Counted from the first letter of the stretch, positions 1 through 7,758 are shown. The stretch is 23,264 bases of DNA from an uncultured Opitutales bacterium (GCA_900548185.1 URJJ01000037.1:1-23264), one strand, 5' to 3'. Translations and numbers: made by a program. Notes: generated by a model from the letters alone, not told the origin.

Positions 1-1
1 C

Positions 2-2077
2 CCCGAGGCCCCGGCCCCGGAGGAGCCCGCGCGCGCCCCCGTCCCCGAACCGTCCATGAAAATGGCGCTCCAGTTCAAACTCGGGCGGGACTCGCTTTCT
101 TTTACAGTGTTCTGGAAAACCCCGGCGGGGCTCGTCCCCGCGTTCGGCGACGGCGGGATGAGCGCGGCGGGGCTGAACGGGGCGGAGCGCGAAAAGCTTG
201 TGAGAATCGCAAGCCTTGCGCGCAAGGCAGGGTTTTCCTACGACGGCCGCTCGTACGGCCTGTCTGACACGTCCAAGTTCTCGCATTTTGTGTCGAAGGT
301 CCTCCCCGAATGGCGGAGGCATTTTGAAATCCGAAAGCCCAGGGACGTGGATATGCTGGCCCTCGGCGCGCGGGAAGTGAGCCTCAGCGTCGACCTTGGC
401 CTCTCCGGGGATTCGATAGACGCGGACTTCCACGCGGAGCTGGACGGCAGGCGGCTCGGGTTCGACGAGCTCAGGCTCCTGCACGGGGGCGGCGGGCGCG
501 GAAGGATACTCCCGGGCCGCGGCCTCGTGAAGATTTCAGAGGGCGACGGGGAGCTGATTTCGTCCGCCCGCCGTGCCTTTGAATTTTTCGGGGGGAAGAT
601 TCCGAAATACATGCTTTTTACGCTGTTTGACGGCGCGCCGAAACTCCGGGTGCCCGCAGAGCTTGCGAAGTGGAAGAAGGCGGTCCTGTCGCGCCCGGAG
701 CTGCCCGGCGGGCTGGAGTTTCTCAGGCCCTACCAGCGCGAGGGCGTTTCGAGGATGCTCTCGCTTTTCGGGGCGGGGTGCGGCATGCTGCTGGCGGACG
801 AAATGGGCCTCGGAAAGACGGTGCAGACGCTCGCTGTCATTTCAAAATACTGGGACGGGGCGGAGAAGTTTATAATAGCGTGCCCCGCGAGCGTGATTCC
901 GGTGTGGAGGGGGGAGGCCGAGAAGTTCTTCCCGGAAATCTCCGTCCGCGTTCTGGACTCGTCTTCGGACCTCTCGGCGCCGGGAGGGGCCGTGTGGCTT
1001 GCAAGCTACACCCAGCTCAGGCGCAACAAGCAGAAGGCCGATGCCGTGCGCTTCAAAATCGCCGTCCTCGACGAGGCGCAGTTCATAAAGAACCCGGACT
1101 CGAAGGTGAGCCAGGCGTGCATGTCGCTCAACGCCGACTTCCGCGCGGCCCTGAGCGGCACTCCGATAGAAAACCGCCTGCTCGACATTTGGACGATATT
1201 CCGCTTCCTCATGCCCGGCCTCATGGGGGCGCGCTCCGATTTCGAGCGCAGAATCGCCTCCGAGCCGGAGTTTTCCGCGCGCGTCAGGCGCCAGATAGCC
1301 CCGTTTGTCATGCGCAGGCTGAAAAACGAGGTGGCCTCCGAGCTTCCCCCGAAAAACTTCGTCGATTTGCCGTGCCCGATGACCGACATGCAAAACGCGG
1401 AATACTCAAGGCTGCTTGATTCGGCGCGCGAGGCCGTGAAGTCGGGCGCCGCCGCAGATTCGCGCGGGAGGGTATCGATACTGTCCGTACTCACGCGCCT
1501 GCGCCAGGCCGCGTGCGATCCGGCCCTGCTCCCGTGGATAGGGCCTTCCTGCGACATTTCAAACAGCGGAAAAATATCCGCCATAACCGAGGCCCTCGCG
1601 TCCGTTGTGTCAAGCGGGAGGCGGGCTGTCGTATTCAGCCAGTTCACGTCGTTTCTGGCGCGCATAAGGGGGGCGGTGGCCGCTGCCTTCCCGGAGGCGG
1701 AGCTTTTCGAGTTGACCGGCTCCACGCGCGACAGGGCGGCCCCGGTCGGCCTCTTCCAATCCTCAAAGGGGGCCGCCGTGATATTTGTGAGCATGCGCGC
1801 CGGGGGCACCGGCATAACCCTCACGGGGGCGGACTACGTGTTTATCGCGGATCCCTGGTGGAATCCGGCGGTCGAGGAGCAGGCGGTGGACCGCGTGCAC
1901 AGGATTGGCAGGAAGCGGGACGTGTTCGTGTACAGGCTCGTGGCGGATTCGACGGTGGAGGAGAGCGTCCGGCGTTTGCAGGCTGCCAAGCGGAGGCTTT
2001 TTGAAGACGTAATGGGCGGCCTTGAGGGCGGCGGCAGGCCGTTCGAGGAGGCTGTCAGGGAGATACTGGAAATATGA
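2..2077 (+). CDS. SNF2-family DEAD/DEAH-box helicase (5' end outside window)
   Basis: SWI/SNF-type superfamily 2 ATPase, expected to translocate on DNA and remodel protein-DNA or RNA polymerase complexes in the cytoplasm. The motifs are complete: Walker A DEMGLGKT near nt 803-826, DEAQ (motif II) at nt 1070-1081, SGTPIENR (motif III) near nt 1154-1177, VFSQF (motif IV) near nt 1630, and the C-terminal RecA-lobe signatures SMRAGGTG and AVDRVHRIGR (motifs V-VI) near nt 1790-1910. The first internal ATG is at 56, but the frame stays open to the window edge and codons 2-55 encode a Pro/Ala/Glu-rich linker. I therefore treat the gene as 5'-partial; bacterial relatives often carry an extra N-terminal domain, sometimes a SWIM zinc finger. 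About 200 residues precede the ATPase core and show no family I recognise. Its stop overlaps the xth start (ATGA), which suggests a shared transcript with a DNA-repair gene. Confidence 0.93.
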   Translation, partial: PEAPAPEEPARAPVPEPSMKMALQFKLGRDSLSFTVFWKTPAGLVPAFGDGGMSAAGLNGAEREKLVRIASLARKAGFSYDGRSYGLSDTSKFSHFVSKVLPEWRRHFEIRKPRDVDMLALGAREVSLSVDLGLSGDSIDADFHAELDGRRLGFDELRLLHGGGGRGRILPGRGLVKISEGDGELISSARRAFEFFGGKIPKYMLFTLFDGAPKLRVPAELAKWKKAVLSRPELPGGLEFLRPYQREGVSRMLSLFGAGCGMLLADEMGLGKTVQTLAVISKYWDGAEKFIIACPASVIPVWRGEAEKFFPEISVRVLDSSSDLSAPGGAVWLASYTQLRRNKQKADAVRFKIAVLDEAQFIKNPDSKVSQACMSLNADFRAALSGTPIENRLLDIWTIFRFLMPGLMGARSDFERRIASEPEFSARVRRQIAPFVMRRLKNEVASELPPKNFVDLPCPMTDMQNAEYSRLLDSAREAVKSGAAADSRGRVSILSVLTRLRQAACDPALLPWIGPSCDISNSGKISAITEALASVVSSGRRAVVFSQFTSFLARIRGAVAAAFPEAELFELTGSTRDRAAPVGLFQSSKGAAVIFVSMRAGGTGITLTGADYVFIADPWWNPAVEEQAVDRVHRIGRKRDVFVYRLVADSTVEESVRRLQAAKRRLFEDVMGGLEGGGRPFEEAVREILEI

Positions 2078-2820
2078 AGATAGCGTCATGGAATGTGAAC
2101 GGCCTGAGGGCCGTGCTGAAAAAGGATTTCGGCGGGTTCGTAAAGTCTTTTGCGCCCGACATACTGTGCCTTCAGGAGACGAAAATATCGGACGACCTGC
2201 ACGGCTCGCTGGAGCTGCCCTTCAAGTACAGGGCCTTCAGTTGCGCCGAAAAGCGGGGGTATTCGGGGACCGCGATACTTTCAAACATTGAGCCGCTCGA
2301 CGTCCGCGCCGTCGATTTGGACGGGCATCCGGGCGAGGGGCGCATCGTCTGCGCCGATTTCGGCGATTTTTTCCTCGCGAGCGTCTATGTTCCAAACTCC
2401 CAGGACGGGCTGAAGCGGCTCGACTACCGCAGGGCGTGGGACGCCGATTTTACCGAGTTTGCCCGCGGCGCCAAAAAGCCCCTCATAATCTGCGGGGACA
2501 TGAACGTGGCGCACAACGAAATCGACATAGCCAGGCCCGCCGCAAACCGCAGAAACCCGGGATTTACCGACGAGGAGAGGGAGGACTTTTCGGCGCTTCT
2601 GGAGGGCGCCGACCTTTCCGACGTCTGGCGCGAGCGCAACCCCGGCGTCGCCGGAAGGTATTCGTGGTGGAGCTACCGCTTCGGCGCGCGCCGCAAGAAT
2701 ATCGGCTGGCGCATCGACTATTTTCTGGTCTCGCGCCCCTTTGCGGCCTCGGTGAAGGGGGCGGACATACTGGATTCCGTGGAGGGCTCGGACCACTGCC
2801 CGGTTTCGATAGAGATATGA
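2074..2820 (+). CDS. xth: Exodeoxyribonuclease III (AP endonuclease, EEP fold)
   Basis: Class II AP endonuclease and 3'-5' exonuclease of base excision repair. The 248-residue product has the family order of motifs: N-terminal KIASWNVNGLRA, the metal-binding Glu in LQETK near residue 34, a central NSQDGLKRLDYR segment, GDMNVAHNEIDIARP (catalytic Asp and Asn), WRIDYFLVS, and the C-terminal SDHCPV containing the catalytic His. The length is slightly below the usual 255-268 residues, but nothing essential is missing. The start is fixed by the ATGA overlap with the SNF2 stop, and an SD-like GGGAG lies just upstream inside that gene. The stop forms another ATGA with the next gene. A remodeller followed by a repair nuclease fits a DNA-maintenance operon, although that functional link is inference. 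Confidence 0.95.
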   Translation: MKIASWNVNGLRAVLKKDFGGFVKSFAPDILCLQETKISDDLHGSLELPFKYRAFSCAEKRGYSGTAILSNIEPLDVRAVDLDGHPGEGRIVCADFGDFFLASVYVPNSQDGLKRLDYRRAWDADFTEFARGAKKPLIICGDMNVAHNEIDIARPAANRRNPGFTDEEREDFSALLEGADLSDVWRERNPGVAGRYSWWSYRFGARRKNIGWRIDYFLVSRPFAASVKGADILDSVEGSDHCPVSIEI

Positions 2821-3275
2821 CGAACCGCGCGATGGACGACGCCGTTTCGAGGATAAGGGCGCTCAACAGGATTCTAGCCTCGCGCGGGGGCCGGCTTTCG
2901 GAGGCGTTTCTGGACACCTCGCGCGCGATAGACTTTGCGGAGAGGATGGGGGAGAGGCCGTCGAATCCGGCCGCTTTTGCAAAGTCTGTCATGCGCATGT
3001 ACGACCCCGGGGCGCATCTGGAGTATGTGGATTTGGGCGGGGACCATTTCGACCCGCTCTTTGCATTCGGCATGGTTTCCGACGCCGCAAAGAGGCTAGC
3101 CGGATGCCCTCGGCCGGTGCTTGTCATCGCTGGGCTGGACAGGGCGTCCAGGGGCGGCGGGCGCAGGTGGTCGGCGAAAAGGCGGGGGGAATATTCGGAA
3201 AATTTAAATGTTGTGGAGTCCGTCGTTTTGCGCTACAAAAGCGCGATTCCACAAATAGAGATAATATTCGTCTGA
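2817..3275 (+). CDS. Hypothetical protein, translationally coupled to xth
   Basis: A 152-residue protein I do not recognise. The same frame is open upstream to nt 2436, but that part lies antisense-like over xth in another frame. The ATG at 2817 overlaps the xth stop (ATGA) and is the sensible start. The product has a helical, Arg/Ala-rich N-terminal half (RIRALNRILASRG, AIDFAERMGER) followed by an alpha/beta-like stretch (HLEYVDLGGDHFDPLFAFGM, then RPVLVIAGLDRASRGGGRRW) and ends in a hydrophobic IPQIEIIFV strand. There is no signal peptide or membrane segment. The stop is one base before the HIT gene. The back-to-back packing between two real genes supports it being expressed. No function is proposed. 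Confidence 0.7.
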   Translation: MTNRAMDDAVSRIRALNRILASRGGRLSEAFLDTSRAIDFAERMGERPSNPAAFAKSVMRMYDPGAHLEYVDLGGDHFDPLFAFGMVSDAAKRLAGCPRPVLVIAGLDRASRGGGRRWSAKRRGEYSENLNVVESVVLRYKSAIPQIEIIFV

Positions 3276-3276
3276 C

Positions 3277-3615
3277 ATGAAAACGGTTTTTCAAAAGATA
3301 ATGGACGGCGAGATTCCGTCCGAGCCGGTTTACCGCGACGACCTGTGCATGGCGGTGCGCGACATAAACCCGCAGGCGCCGGTGCACGTCATACTGTTTC
3401 CGGCAAAGCCCGTGGAGAGGCTCTCCAAGGCGTCGCCGGAGGACGCCGGGCTGCTCGCCCACATGATGCTGGCCGTCCCCGAAATAGCGGGGAAGCTCGG
3501 CATAGGCGACGGCTTCCGCGTTGTGGTAAATAACGGCCCCGCCGCCGGCGAAACCGTCCCCCACATGCACATACACATTTTGGGCGGGAGGCAGATGGCC
3601 TGGCCCCCGGGCTGA
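3277..3615 (+). CDS. HIT-family (HINT-type) nucleotide-binding hydrolase
   Basis: A 112-residue histidine-triad protein of the HINT branch. These are cytoplasmic purine nucleoside phosphoramidases, typically acting on AMP-lysine or aminoacyl-AMP adducts. The opening KTVFQKIMDGEIPSEPVY is typical of the family, the core has DINPQAPVHVILFPAKP, and the C-terminus carries the triad HMHIHILGGR with His96, His98 and His100. A ring Asn (VVNNGPAAGETVPH) precedes the triad as expected. The length is normal. The start lies one base after the preceding stop and has no clear SD sequence, so translation probably depends on the upstream gene. It is the last gene of the run starting at the SNF2 helicase. 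Confidence 0.95.
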   Translation: MKTVFQKIMDGEIPSEPVYRDDLCMAVRDINPQAPVHVILFPAKPVERLSKASPEDAGLLAHMMLAVPEIAGKLGIGDGFRVVVNNGPAAGETVPHMHIHILGGRQMAWPPG

Positions 3616-3716
3616 TTCTGCGCAACTTTTCAGGCGGCGCCGCCCGCGCCTGCCTGCCGCCCGGCGGAGAACCTTCCGGATTCCGCCCGCGCGTGTTTTT
3701 AATGCAAACCCAAATG

Positions 3717-3774
3717 CGGCAGCGAAGGCCCGTCAGCCTTCCGCCGTTTAACTTTTCATTCCGGCGAAGGCCGT
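3717..3774 (+). promoter_or_regulatory. Leader with two mutually exclusive stems over the thioesterase RBS
   Basis: The sequence GCGAAGGCC occurs twice, at 3722-3730 and at 3764-3772. The second copy contains the SD-like GAAGG (3766-3770), 8 nt before the ATG at 3779. The strand GCCTTCCGCCG (3736-3746) can pair in two ways. (A) With the upstream copy: 3724-3729/3736-3741 plus 3717-3720/3743-3746, a 10-bp hairpin with an internal loop, followed by TTTAACTTTT. (B) With 3762-3771, a 10-bp stem with one bulged C that buries the SD. Form A leaves the SD free or acts as a terminator; form B blocks initiation. The pairings are read directly from the sequence. Regulatory use is inference. Confidence 0.4.
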
Positions 3775-3778
3775 AAAA

Positions 3779-4507
3779 ATGCCAAAATATTCGGACGATT
3801 ACAGGGTCAGGGTGGGCGACGCGGATTCGCGCGGCATGCTCAAGCTTCCTTCACTTCTGGGGATGCTCCAGGAGGCGGCAAAGGACCACGCCGAGGCTCT
3901 CGGGATAGGCGCTTCGGCCCTGCTTCCGATGGATTTGGGCTGGGCGCTTTCCAAGCTCCACCTCAATATAGAGCGTCTTCCTTCGTGCGGCGAGCGCGTG
4001 TTTGTAAAGACGTGGCCGTCGGTGCGGACCAGGATTTCTACCGAGCGCGAGTTCGTGCTGTCGGACGAGATGGGCGACAGGGTCGCCACGGCGCGCACCC
4101 TGTGGGTCCTCTTCGACGTAAAAAAAAGGAGGCTCGAAAGGCTGGACAGGCTCGGCGAGTGGCCCCGCTCGGAGGATTTCGCCGACGCGTTCAGGTTTTC
4201 AAAAATGCCGCCCGCGCCTTCGGAAAACTCCATGCAGGTCTCCAATTTCGGGGTGAGAAAGGACGACATCGACATGAACGGCCATGTGAATAACTCCGTC
4301 TATCTCGCCTGGGCCCTAGAGCCGCTTCCGGACGAATTCTGCGGGAGCCGCCGCGCCGCGAGCCTCGAACTTTGGTTTCTGTCCGAGGTCTTCCGAGGGC
4401 AGAGGCTCGACTCGGTTTGCGAAATAGACGGCGACATTTCGCGCCACATGGTGGTTTCCGAGGGCAGGGAGCGCGTCAGGGCGCAGATAGGGTGGATTCG
4501 CGCTTGA
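3779..4507 (+). CDS. Acyl-[acyl-carrier-protein] thioesterase (FatA/FatB-like double hotdog)
   Basis: Releases free fatty acids from acyl-ACP in the cytoplasm. The 242-residue protein has the two tandem hotdog halves of bacterial and plant acyl-ACP thioesterases. The first half opens with YSDDYRVRVGDADSRGMLKLPSLLGMLQEAA and contains GWALSKLHLNIERLP and TLWVLFD. The second half begins with VRKDDIDMNGHVNNSVYLAWALE, carrying the conserved Asn167 and His169 of the DxNxHVNN motif. The ATG follows an SD-like GAAGG by 8 nt, and that site can be masked by the leader fold described for 3717-3774. The gene starts a new run after a 163-nt gap and is followed by a membrane protein and gmk. An acyl synthetase able to re-activate its product lies 1.6 kb away on the other strand. 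Confidence 0.88.
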   Translation: MPKYSDDYRVRVGDADSRGMLKLPSLLGMLQEAAKDHAEALGIGASALLPMDLGWALSKLHLNIERLPSCGERVFVKTWPSVRTRISTEREFVLSDEMGDRVATARTLWVLFDVKKRRLERLDRLGEWPRSEDFADAFRFSKMPPAPSENSMQVSNFGVRKDDIDMNGHVNNSVYLAWALEPLPDEFCGSRRAASLELWFLSEVFRGQRLDSVCEIDGDISRHMVVSEGRERVRAQIGWIRA

Positions 4508-4529
4508 TTTTGCGGGGGCCGGCCCCATT

Positions 4530-5069
4530 ATGAACCAAATGAATCCGTATCTGGCAACCGGCATACTTTCGGCGGCGCTTCTGTGCGCCGGCGGCGCGTT
4601 TTTTGCGCCCGGCTTCAGGGGCCGCGCGTTTTCCTTTCTGCGCAGCCAAAACGCGGCCTATCTTTTCTGCGGGGCTGCGCTTTTGTGGTTCATGTGGATT
4701 TTGTACAACTTGAGCGAGGCCGACTTCGGCCAGTACAAGTTTATCCTCATGGCCGTGTTCGGGGGGGCGGGAATTCTGGCTTTCAGGCACCTCCCGGATT
4801 TCCTCCCGGTAAGGGGGCTAAGCGTCATCATCCTGCTTTTCATGCGCGTGCTTCTCGACGCGCTGTACGGAATGCCCGCGCAGTCGAGGCTCGTGTCGGT
4901 TTCGCTCGCGTATGTGCTGGTGGTGGCGTTCGTGTATTTCGGGTGCCTGCCGTTTAGGATGCGCGACTTTTTTGAATGGCTTTACGAACGGCCCGTGCGC
5001 GTGCGGGCGTTTGCCGCCTCGCTTTGCCTTGCGGGGGCTGTTGCGGCGGGATCCATGCTGTTTTACTGA
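4530..5069 (+). CDS. Hypothetical polytopic membrane protein
   Basis: A 179-residue inner-membrane protein of unknown function. Hydrophobic stretches at about residues 8-28, 45-60, 67-84, 95-112, 122-140 and 160-178 suggest five or six transmembrane helices; the loops are short. Charged connectors include LSEADFGQYK after the second helix and FRMRDFFEWLYERPVRVR before the last. There is no signal peptide cleavage motif. The stop is 17 nt before gmk, so the two are probably co-transcribed. A 12-nt perfect palindrome (GGGGCCGGCCCC, 4515-4526) sits directly before the ATG where an SD should be. An alternative in-frame ATG at 4542 also lacks an SD. I do not recognise a named family. Confidence 0.75.
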   Translation: MNQMNPYLATGILSAALLCAGGAFFAPGFRGRAFSFLRSQNAAYLFCGAALLWFMWILYNLSEADFGQYKFILMAVFGGAGILAFRHLPDFLPVRGLSVIILLFMRVLLDALYGMPAQSRLVSVSLAYVLVVAFVYFGCLPFRMRDFFEWLYERPVRVRAFAASLCLAGAVAAGSMLFY

Positions 5070-5086
5070 TTCGGGGGATTTGGGTT

Positions 5087-5674
5087 ATGGACGGAATGCT
5101 TCTCGTAGTTTCCGGGCCCGCAGGCAGCGGGAAGAACACAGTCTGCGAACGGCTCATGGCCGAATGCCCGACCGTCACGCGGGCCGTGACCACCACTACC
5201 AGGCCCCCGCGCCCCGGCGAAGCCGATGGCAGGGACTATTATTTTACGACGCCCGAGGAGTTCGAGCGCGGAATAGAGGCGGGGGAGTTTTACGAATGGG
5301 CGCGCGTCCACGGGCGCTATTACGGGACTTCCAGAAGGGAGATACTGGAAAAGCTCTCATGCGGGCTGGACGTGATTTTGATAATCGACGTGCAGGGTGC
5401 GCGGGCGTGGCGCGCGGTTGCGGAGTCGGACGGGCGCATTTCGGACGCTCTCAGGTGCGTGTTTATCAGGCCGGAGTCGCTGGACGTTGTTCGCGGGCGC
5501 ATGCGCCTGAGGGGCGATTCGGATTCTGAAATCGAGCGGCGCATAGAGACTGCAAAGCGCGAGCTTGAAGAGGAAAAATATTTTGACCGCACGATAGTTT
5601 CGGGCACGCGCGACGAGGATTTCGAGGCCCTTTTGAAAATCTACCGCGGGTTCCGGGCCGAGCGCGGGGCCTGA
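5087..5674 (+). CDS. gmk: Guanylate kinase
   Basis: Phosphorylates GMP to GDP with ATP, an essential cytoplasmic step of guanine nucleotide synthesis. The 195-residue length is typical. The P-loop is GPAGSGKNT (residues 10-18), followed by the GMP-binding region TRAVTTTTRPPRPGEADGRDYYF, then EFYEWARVHGRYYGTSR, the Walker B-like LIIDVQGA, and the lid region RMRLRGDSDSEIERRI. The frame stays open upstream to 4976, but those codons overlap the membrane protein. The ATG at 5087 gives the canonical N-terminus and follows a GGGGGA SD-like run. Asn17 after the P-loop Lys is a minor departure from the usual Gly or Ser. Confidence 0.96.
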   Translation: MDGMLLVVSGPAGSGKNTVCERLMAECPTVTRAVTTTTRPPRPGEADGRDYYFTTPEEFERGIEAGEFYEWARVHGRYYGTSRREILEKLSCGLDVILIIDVQGARAWRAVAESDGRISDALRCVFIRPESLDVVRGRMRLRGDSDSEIERRIETAKRELEEEKYFDRTIVSGTRDEDFEALLKIYRGFRAERGA

Positions 5675-6093
5675 GGGCGCGCCTGCAATTAAAAATGCCC
5701 CTGGCGCGCGGTTTGGAAGCGGATTTTTTAATGGAGTTTTACGCGGGGATGGAAAGCCTGGCTGGGCTGCCGCTAAACGCCGTCCGTCTTTTCGTTTCTT
5801 TTGAGGCATCCTGACTTGCGCGGGCCCGTTTTAAATTCCGCAGGCGCCTTTGTTTTGCGGCGCATCCGGGCGCGGGGCAAAAGGAAAACGCGGCCAAAAC
5901 ATTATGAACATGTGGCCTGCCTGCCCCGGAACGCCTGCGGCCTGGGCTGGGGCGCAGGCTCAGACAGTTTTCGGCATGATGAACTTCCGCCATTCGGCCC
6001 GGCGGAAAGTTCGGAAGCTTGCGGCATGGAGCGCACTCCGCCGGGGGCGCGCGCCGTTTTACGCAGCTTTTGAAATATGCCGCGCGAGGCGGG
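5675..6093. other. Convergent intergenic region, no supported gene
   Basis: About 420 nt between gmk and the convergent acyl synthetase. It includes an inverted repeat GCGCGCC/GGCGCGC (5677-5683 and 5703-5709, 19-nt loop) just after gmk and a GCGCC/GGCGC repeat (5844-5848 and 5859-5863). Neither is followed directly by a convincing T-tract. Short ATG-initiated frames exist (for example 5731-5814 and one starting at 5904), but they have no clear SD, no recognisable protein character, and the longer one runs antisense into the acyl synthetase. No RNA gene was recognised. Confidence 0.4.
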
Positions 6094-7758
6094 CTATGCC
6101 TGGGCGTTTTTTGCTATCTTTCGCAGGTCTCCCAGACTCAGCTTGCCGGAGGCGAGCGTCGGGATTTCATCGACTTTAATGACAACCTTGGGAATCCAGA
6201 GGTTTGAAATTCCGGAGTCCACGAGGCTCTTTCTCAGGGCGGGCATGTCGATGTCGAGCGTCGTTACAAGCACCAGCTCTTCGCCCTTGGTCCTGCTTTC
6301 GCGGCAGGTCACGGCGACTGTCTGCGTCTCGGAGTTTTCCTGCGAAAGTGCCTTGGCGACAGCCTCCTCGACGAGTGCGTGCGGCACCATTTCGCCGCCT
6401 ATTTTTGAAAATCTCGAAATGCGCCCCCGGATGTAGATGAAGGCGTCTGAATCAAGCGATGCGATGTCGCCTGTAATGAGCCATCCGTCCCTGAACTTTT
6501 CCGCATTCAGCTCCGGGGCTCCGAGGTAGCCGCCGAACACGTTCGCCCCCTTCAGGCACAAGGTCCCCGGCTCGCCCAGCGGGAGAAATTCCCCTGTTTC
6601 GGGGCTTATGACGGCAGCCTGCATGCCGGCGAAAAGCTGGCCGACCGATTTTGGGCGCGTTCCGGTTTTATAGTCGCGGTAGGGGTTCAGCGGTATGCCT
6701 TCGGGCAGGTTCACGCTGACGACGGGCGAGGCCTCCGTCAGCCCGTAGCCCTCCTTGTAGGCGCTGTTCGGAAACTTTTTCTCCCACGCCTCCTTGAAGC
6801 CGTCGGGGGATTTCTCCGCTCCGGCTATCACGATTCTCAGGCTTTCCGCCTGCTTCGGGTCCCCCTTTTTGAGGTAGGAGCGCAGGAAGGTTGGGGTGGA
6901 AATCATGACGTTTGAGCGGCCCTTTTCCATGGCGTCGAAATTCTGCTTCACCTCCAGGGGGCTTGGGACTGCCACAACGGGATGGACGAAGATGGACGTG
7001 TACCACACCTGTATGCTCTGCCCGAAGCTGTGGAAGAGCGGGAGGTTCGCGTGCAGCGACTGCCCCTCGGGGATTATCCCGGTATAGTCCATCTGGAGGC
7101 AGTTTGCCATGATGTTGCGGTGCGTGAGTATGGCGGCCTTCGGCTCCCCCTCGCTGCCGCTTGTAAATATTATAGAAGCCTCCTTCCCGCCGCCCTCGGT
7201 GGGTATCCCGAATATTCGTATGAGGGCGCTGGCCGGAAGCAGCCTGACTGCGGCAAGCTTTTTTGCAACGCCCTTGCGGCCTATCGACTTGAGGATTTTT
7301 GAGACGTCCAGGAAATTTTCCGGCCACGGGAATTCCGGCGTTCGCTGGGCGACCTTTTCCCTCAGCTTTTCCGCGCTTATGACGGTTTTTACGCCGGCCT
7401 TTTTAAAGCACGCCCGCGCCGCTTCGGCGCCCATGGTGAAATTTATGTTGACGCTCACGCGCCCGGCCATCTGGGCGGCTATGTTGACGGCGTTTCCGGC
7501 TATCCCGGAGGGCAGGGCGATGCCGATTCGCGCGTCGCGCGGCATATTCTTTTTTATGTAGTCGCTCAGCGCGAGGCACAGGGCAAGAAAGGTCCCCCTG
7601 TCCATGGACTTTTGAAGGGAGGAGTCGTATATGTGGTGTTTTGAAGTCCCGCTCGAAAGGGCTCGCACGACGGCCCCGGCAAGGTGCTCCCCGAGTCTCG
7701 GGTGGGATTCAAATGCGTCGTGGCGCGCGTCGATTATTTTGCCGTCCAGAATTTTCAT
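6094..7758 (-). CDS. AMP-dependent acyl-ACP/acyl-CoA synthetase (Aas-like adenylate-forming enzyme)
   Basis: Activates a fatty acid through an acyl-adenylate and loads it on ACP or CoA. The 554-residue protein has the ANL superfamily motifs: the P-loop-like FTSGSEGEPKAAILTHRN near residue 197, the aromatic motif YGLTEASPVVSVN, the hinge region LITGDIASLDSDAFIYIRGR, and the C-terminal IPTLASGK with the catalytic Lys near residue 539. The stretch RGRISRFSKIGGEMVPHALVEEA closely resembles the synthetase half of Aas and soluble acyl-ACP synthetases, so I favour acyl-ACP synthetase over a CoA ligase; the acceptor cannot be decided here. There are no acyltransferase or MFS domains. The gene stands alone, convergent with gmk and divergent from the FtsB-like gene across a 121-nt gap. 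No clear SD precedes the ATG. Confidence 0.88.
   Translation of the reverse strand: MKILDGKIIDARHDAFESHPRLGEHLAGAVVRALSSGTSKHHIYDSSLQKSMDRGTFLALCLALSDYIKKNMPRDARIGIALPSGIAGNAVNIAAQMAGRVSVNINFTMGAEAARACFKKAGVKTVISAEKLREKVAQRTPEFPWPENFLDVSKILKSIGRKGVAKKLAAVRLLPASALIRIFGIPTEGGGKEASIIFTSGSEGEPKAAILTHRNIMANCLQMDYTGIIPEGQSLHANLPLFHSFGQSIQVWYTSIFVHPVVAVPSPLEVKQNFDAMEKGRSNVMISTPTFLRSYLKKGDPKQAESLRIVIAGAEKSPDGFKEAWEKKFPNSAYKEGYGLTEASPVVSVNLPEGIPLNPYRDYKTGTRPKSVGQLFAGMQAAVISPETGEFLPLGEPGTLCLKGANVFGGYLGAPELNAEKFRDGWLITGDIASLDSDAFIYIRGRISRFSKIGGEMVPHALVEEAVAKALSQENSETQTVAVTCRESRTKGEELVLVTTLDIDMPALRKSLVDSGISNLWIPKVVIKVDEIPTLASGKLSLGDLRKIAKNAQA

Noticed and set aside
1006..1824. Long minus-strand open frame (272 codons) opposite the SNF2 gene, and many similar ones elsewhere
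   Set aside because: GC-rich DNA has few stops in shadow frames. The protein is low in recognisable motifs and the opposite strand carries an unambiguous helicase.
5114..5140. Guanylate kinase P-loop variant (Lys-Asn-Thr) as a sign of inactivity
   Set aside because: The Lys and the following Thr are kept and all other kinase motifs are intact; the Asn is at a position that already varies between Gly and Ser.
5677..5709. GCGCGCC/GGCGCGC inverted repeat as gmk terminator
   Set aside because: The loop is 19 nt and no T-tract follows directly, so it is weak as an intrinsic terminator.
5731..5814. 27-codon ORF after gmk
   Set aside because: No convincing SD at proper spacing, no recognisable features, and no neighbour coupling.
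5904..6179. ORF between gmk and the acyl synthetase
   Set aside because: It runs antisense into the 3' end of the acyl synthetase, has a Cys/Arg/Ala-rich shadow-like composition and no clear SD.
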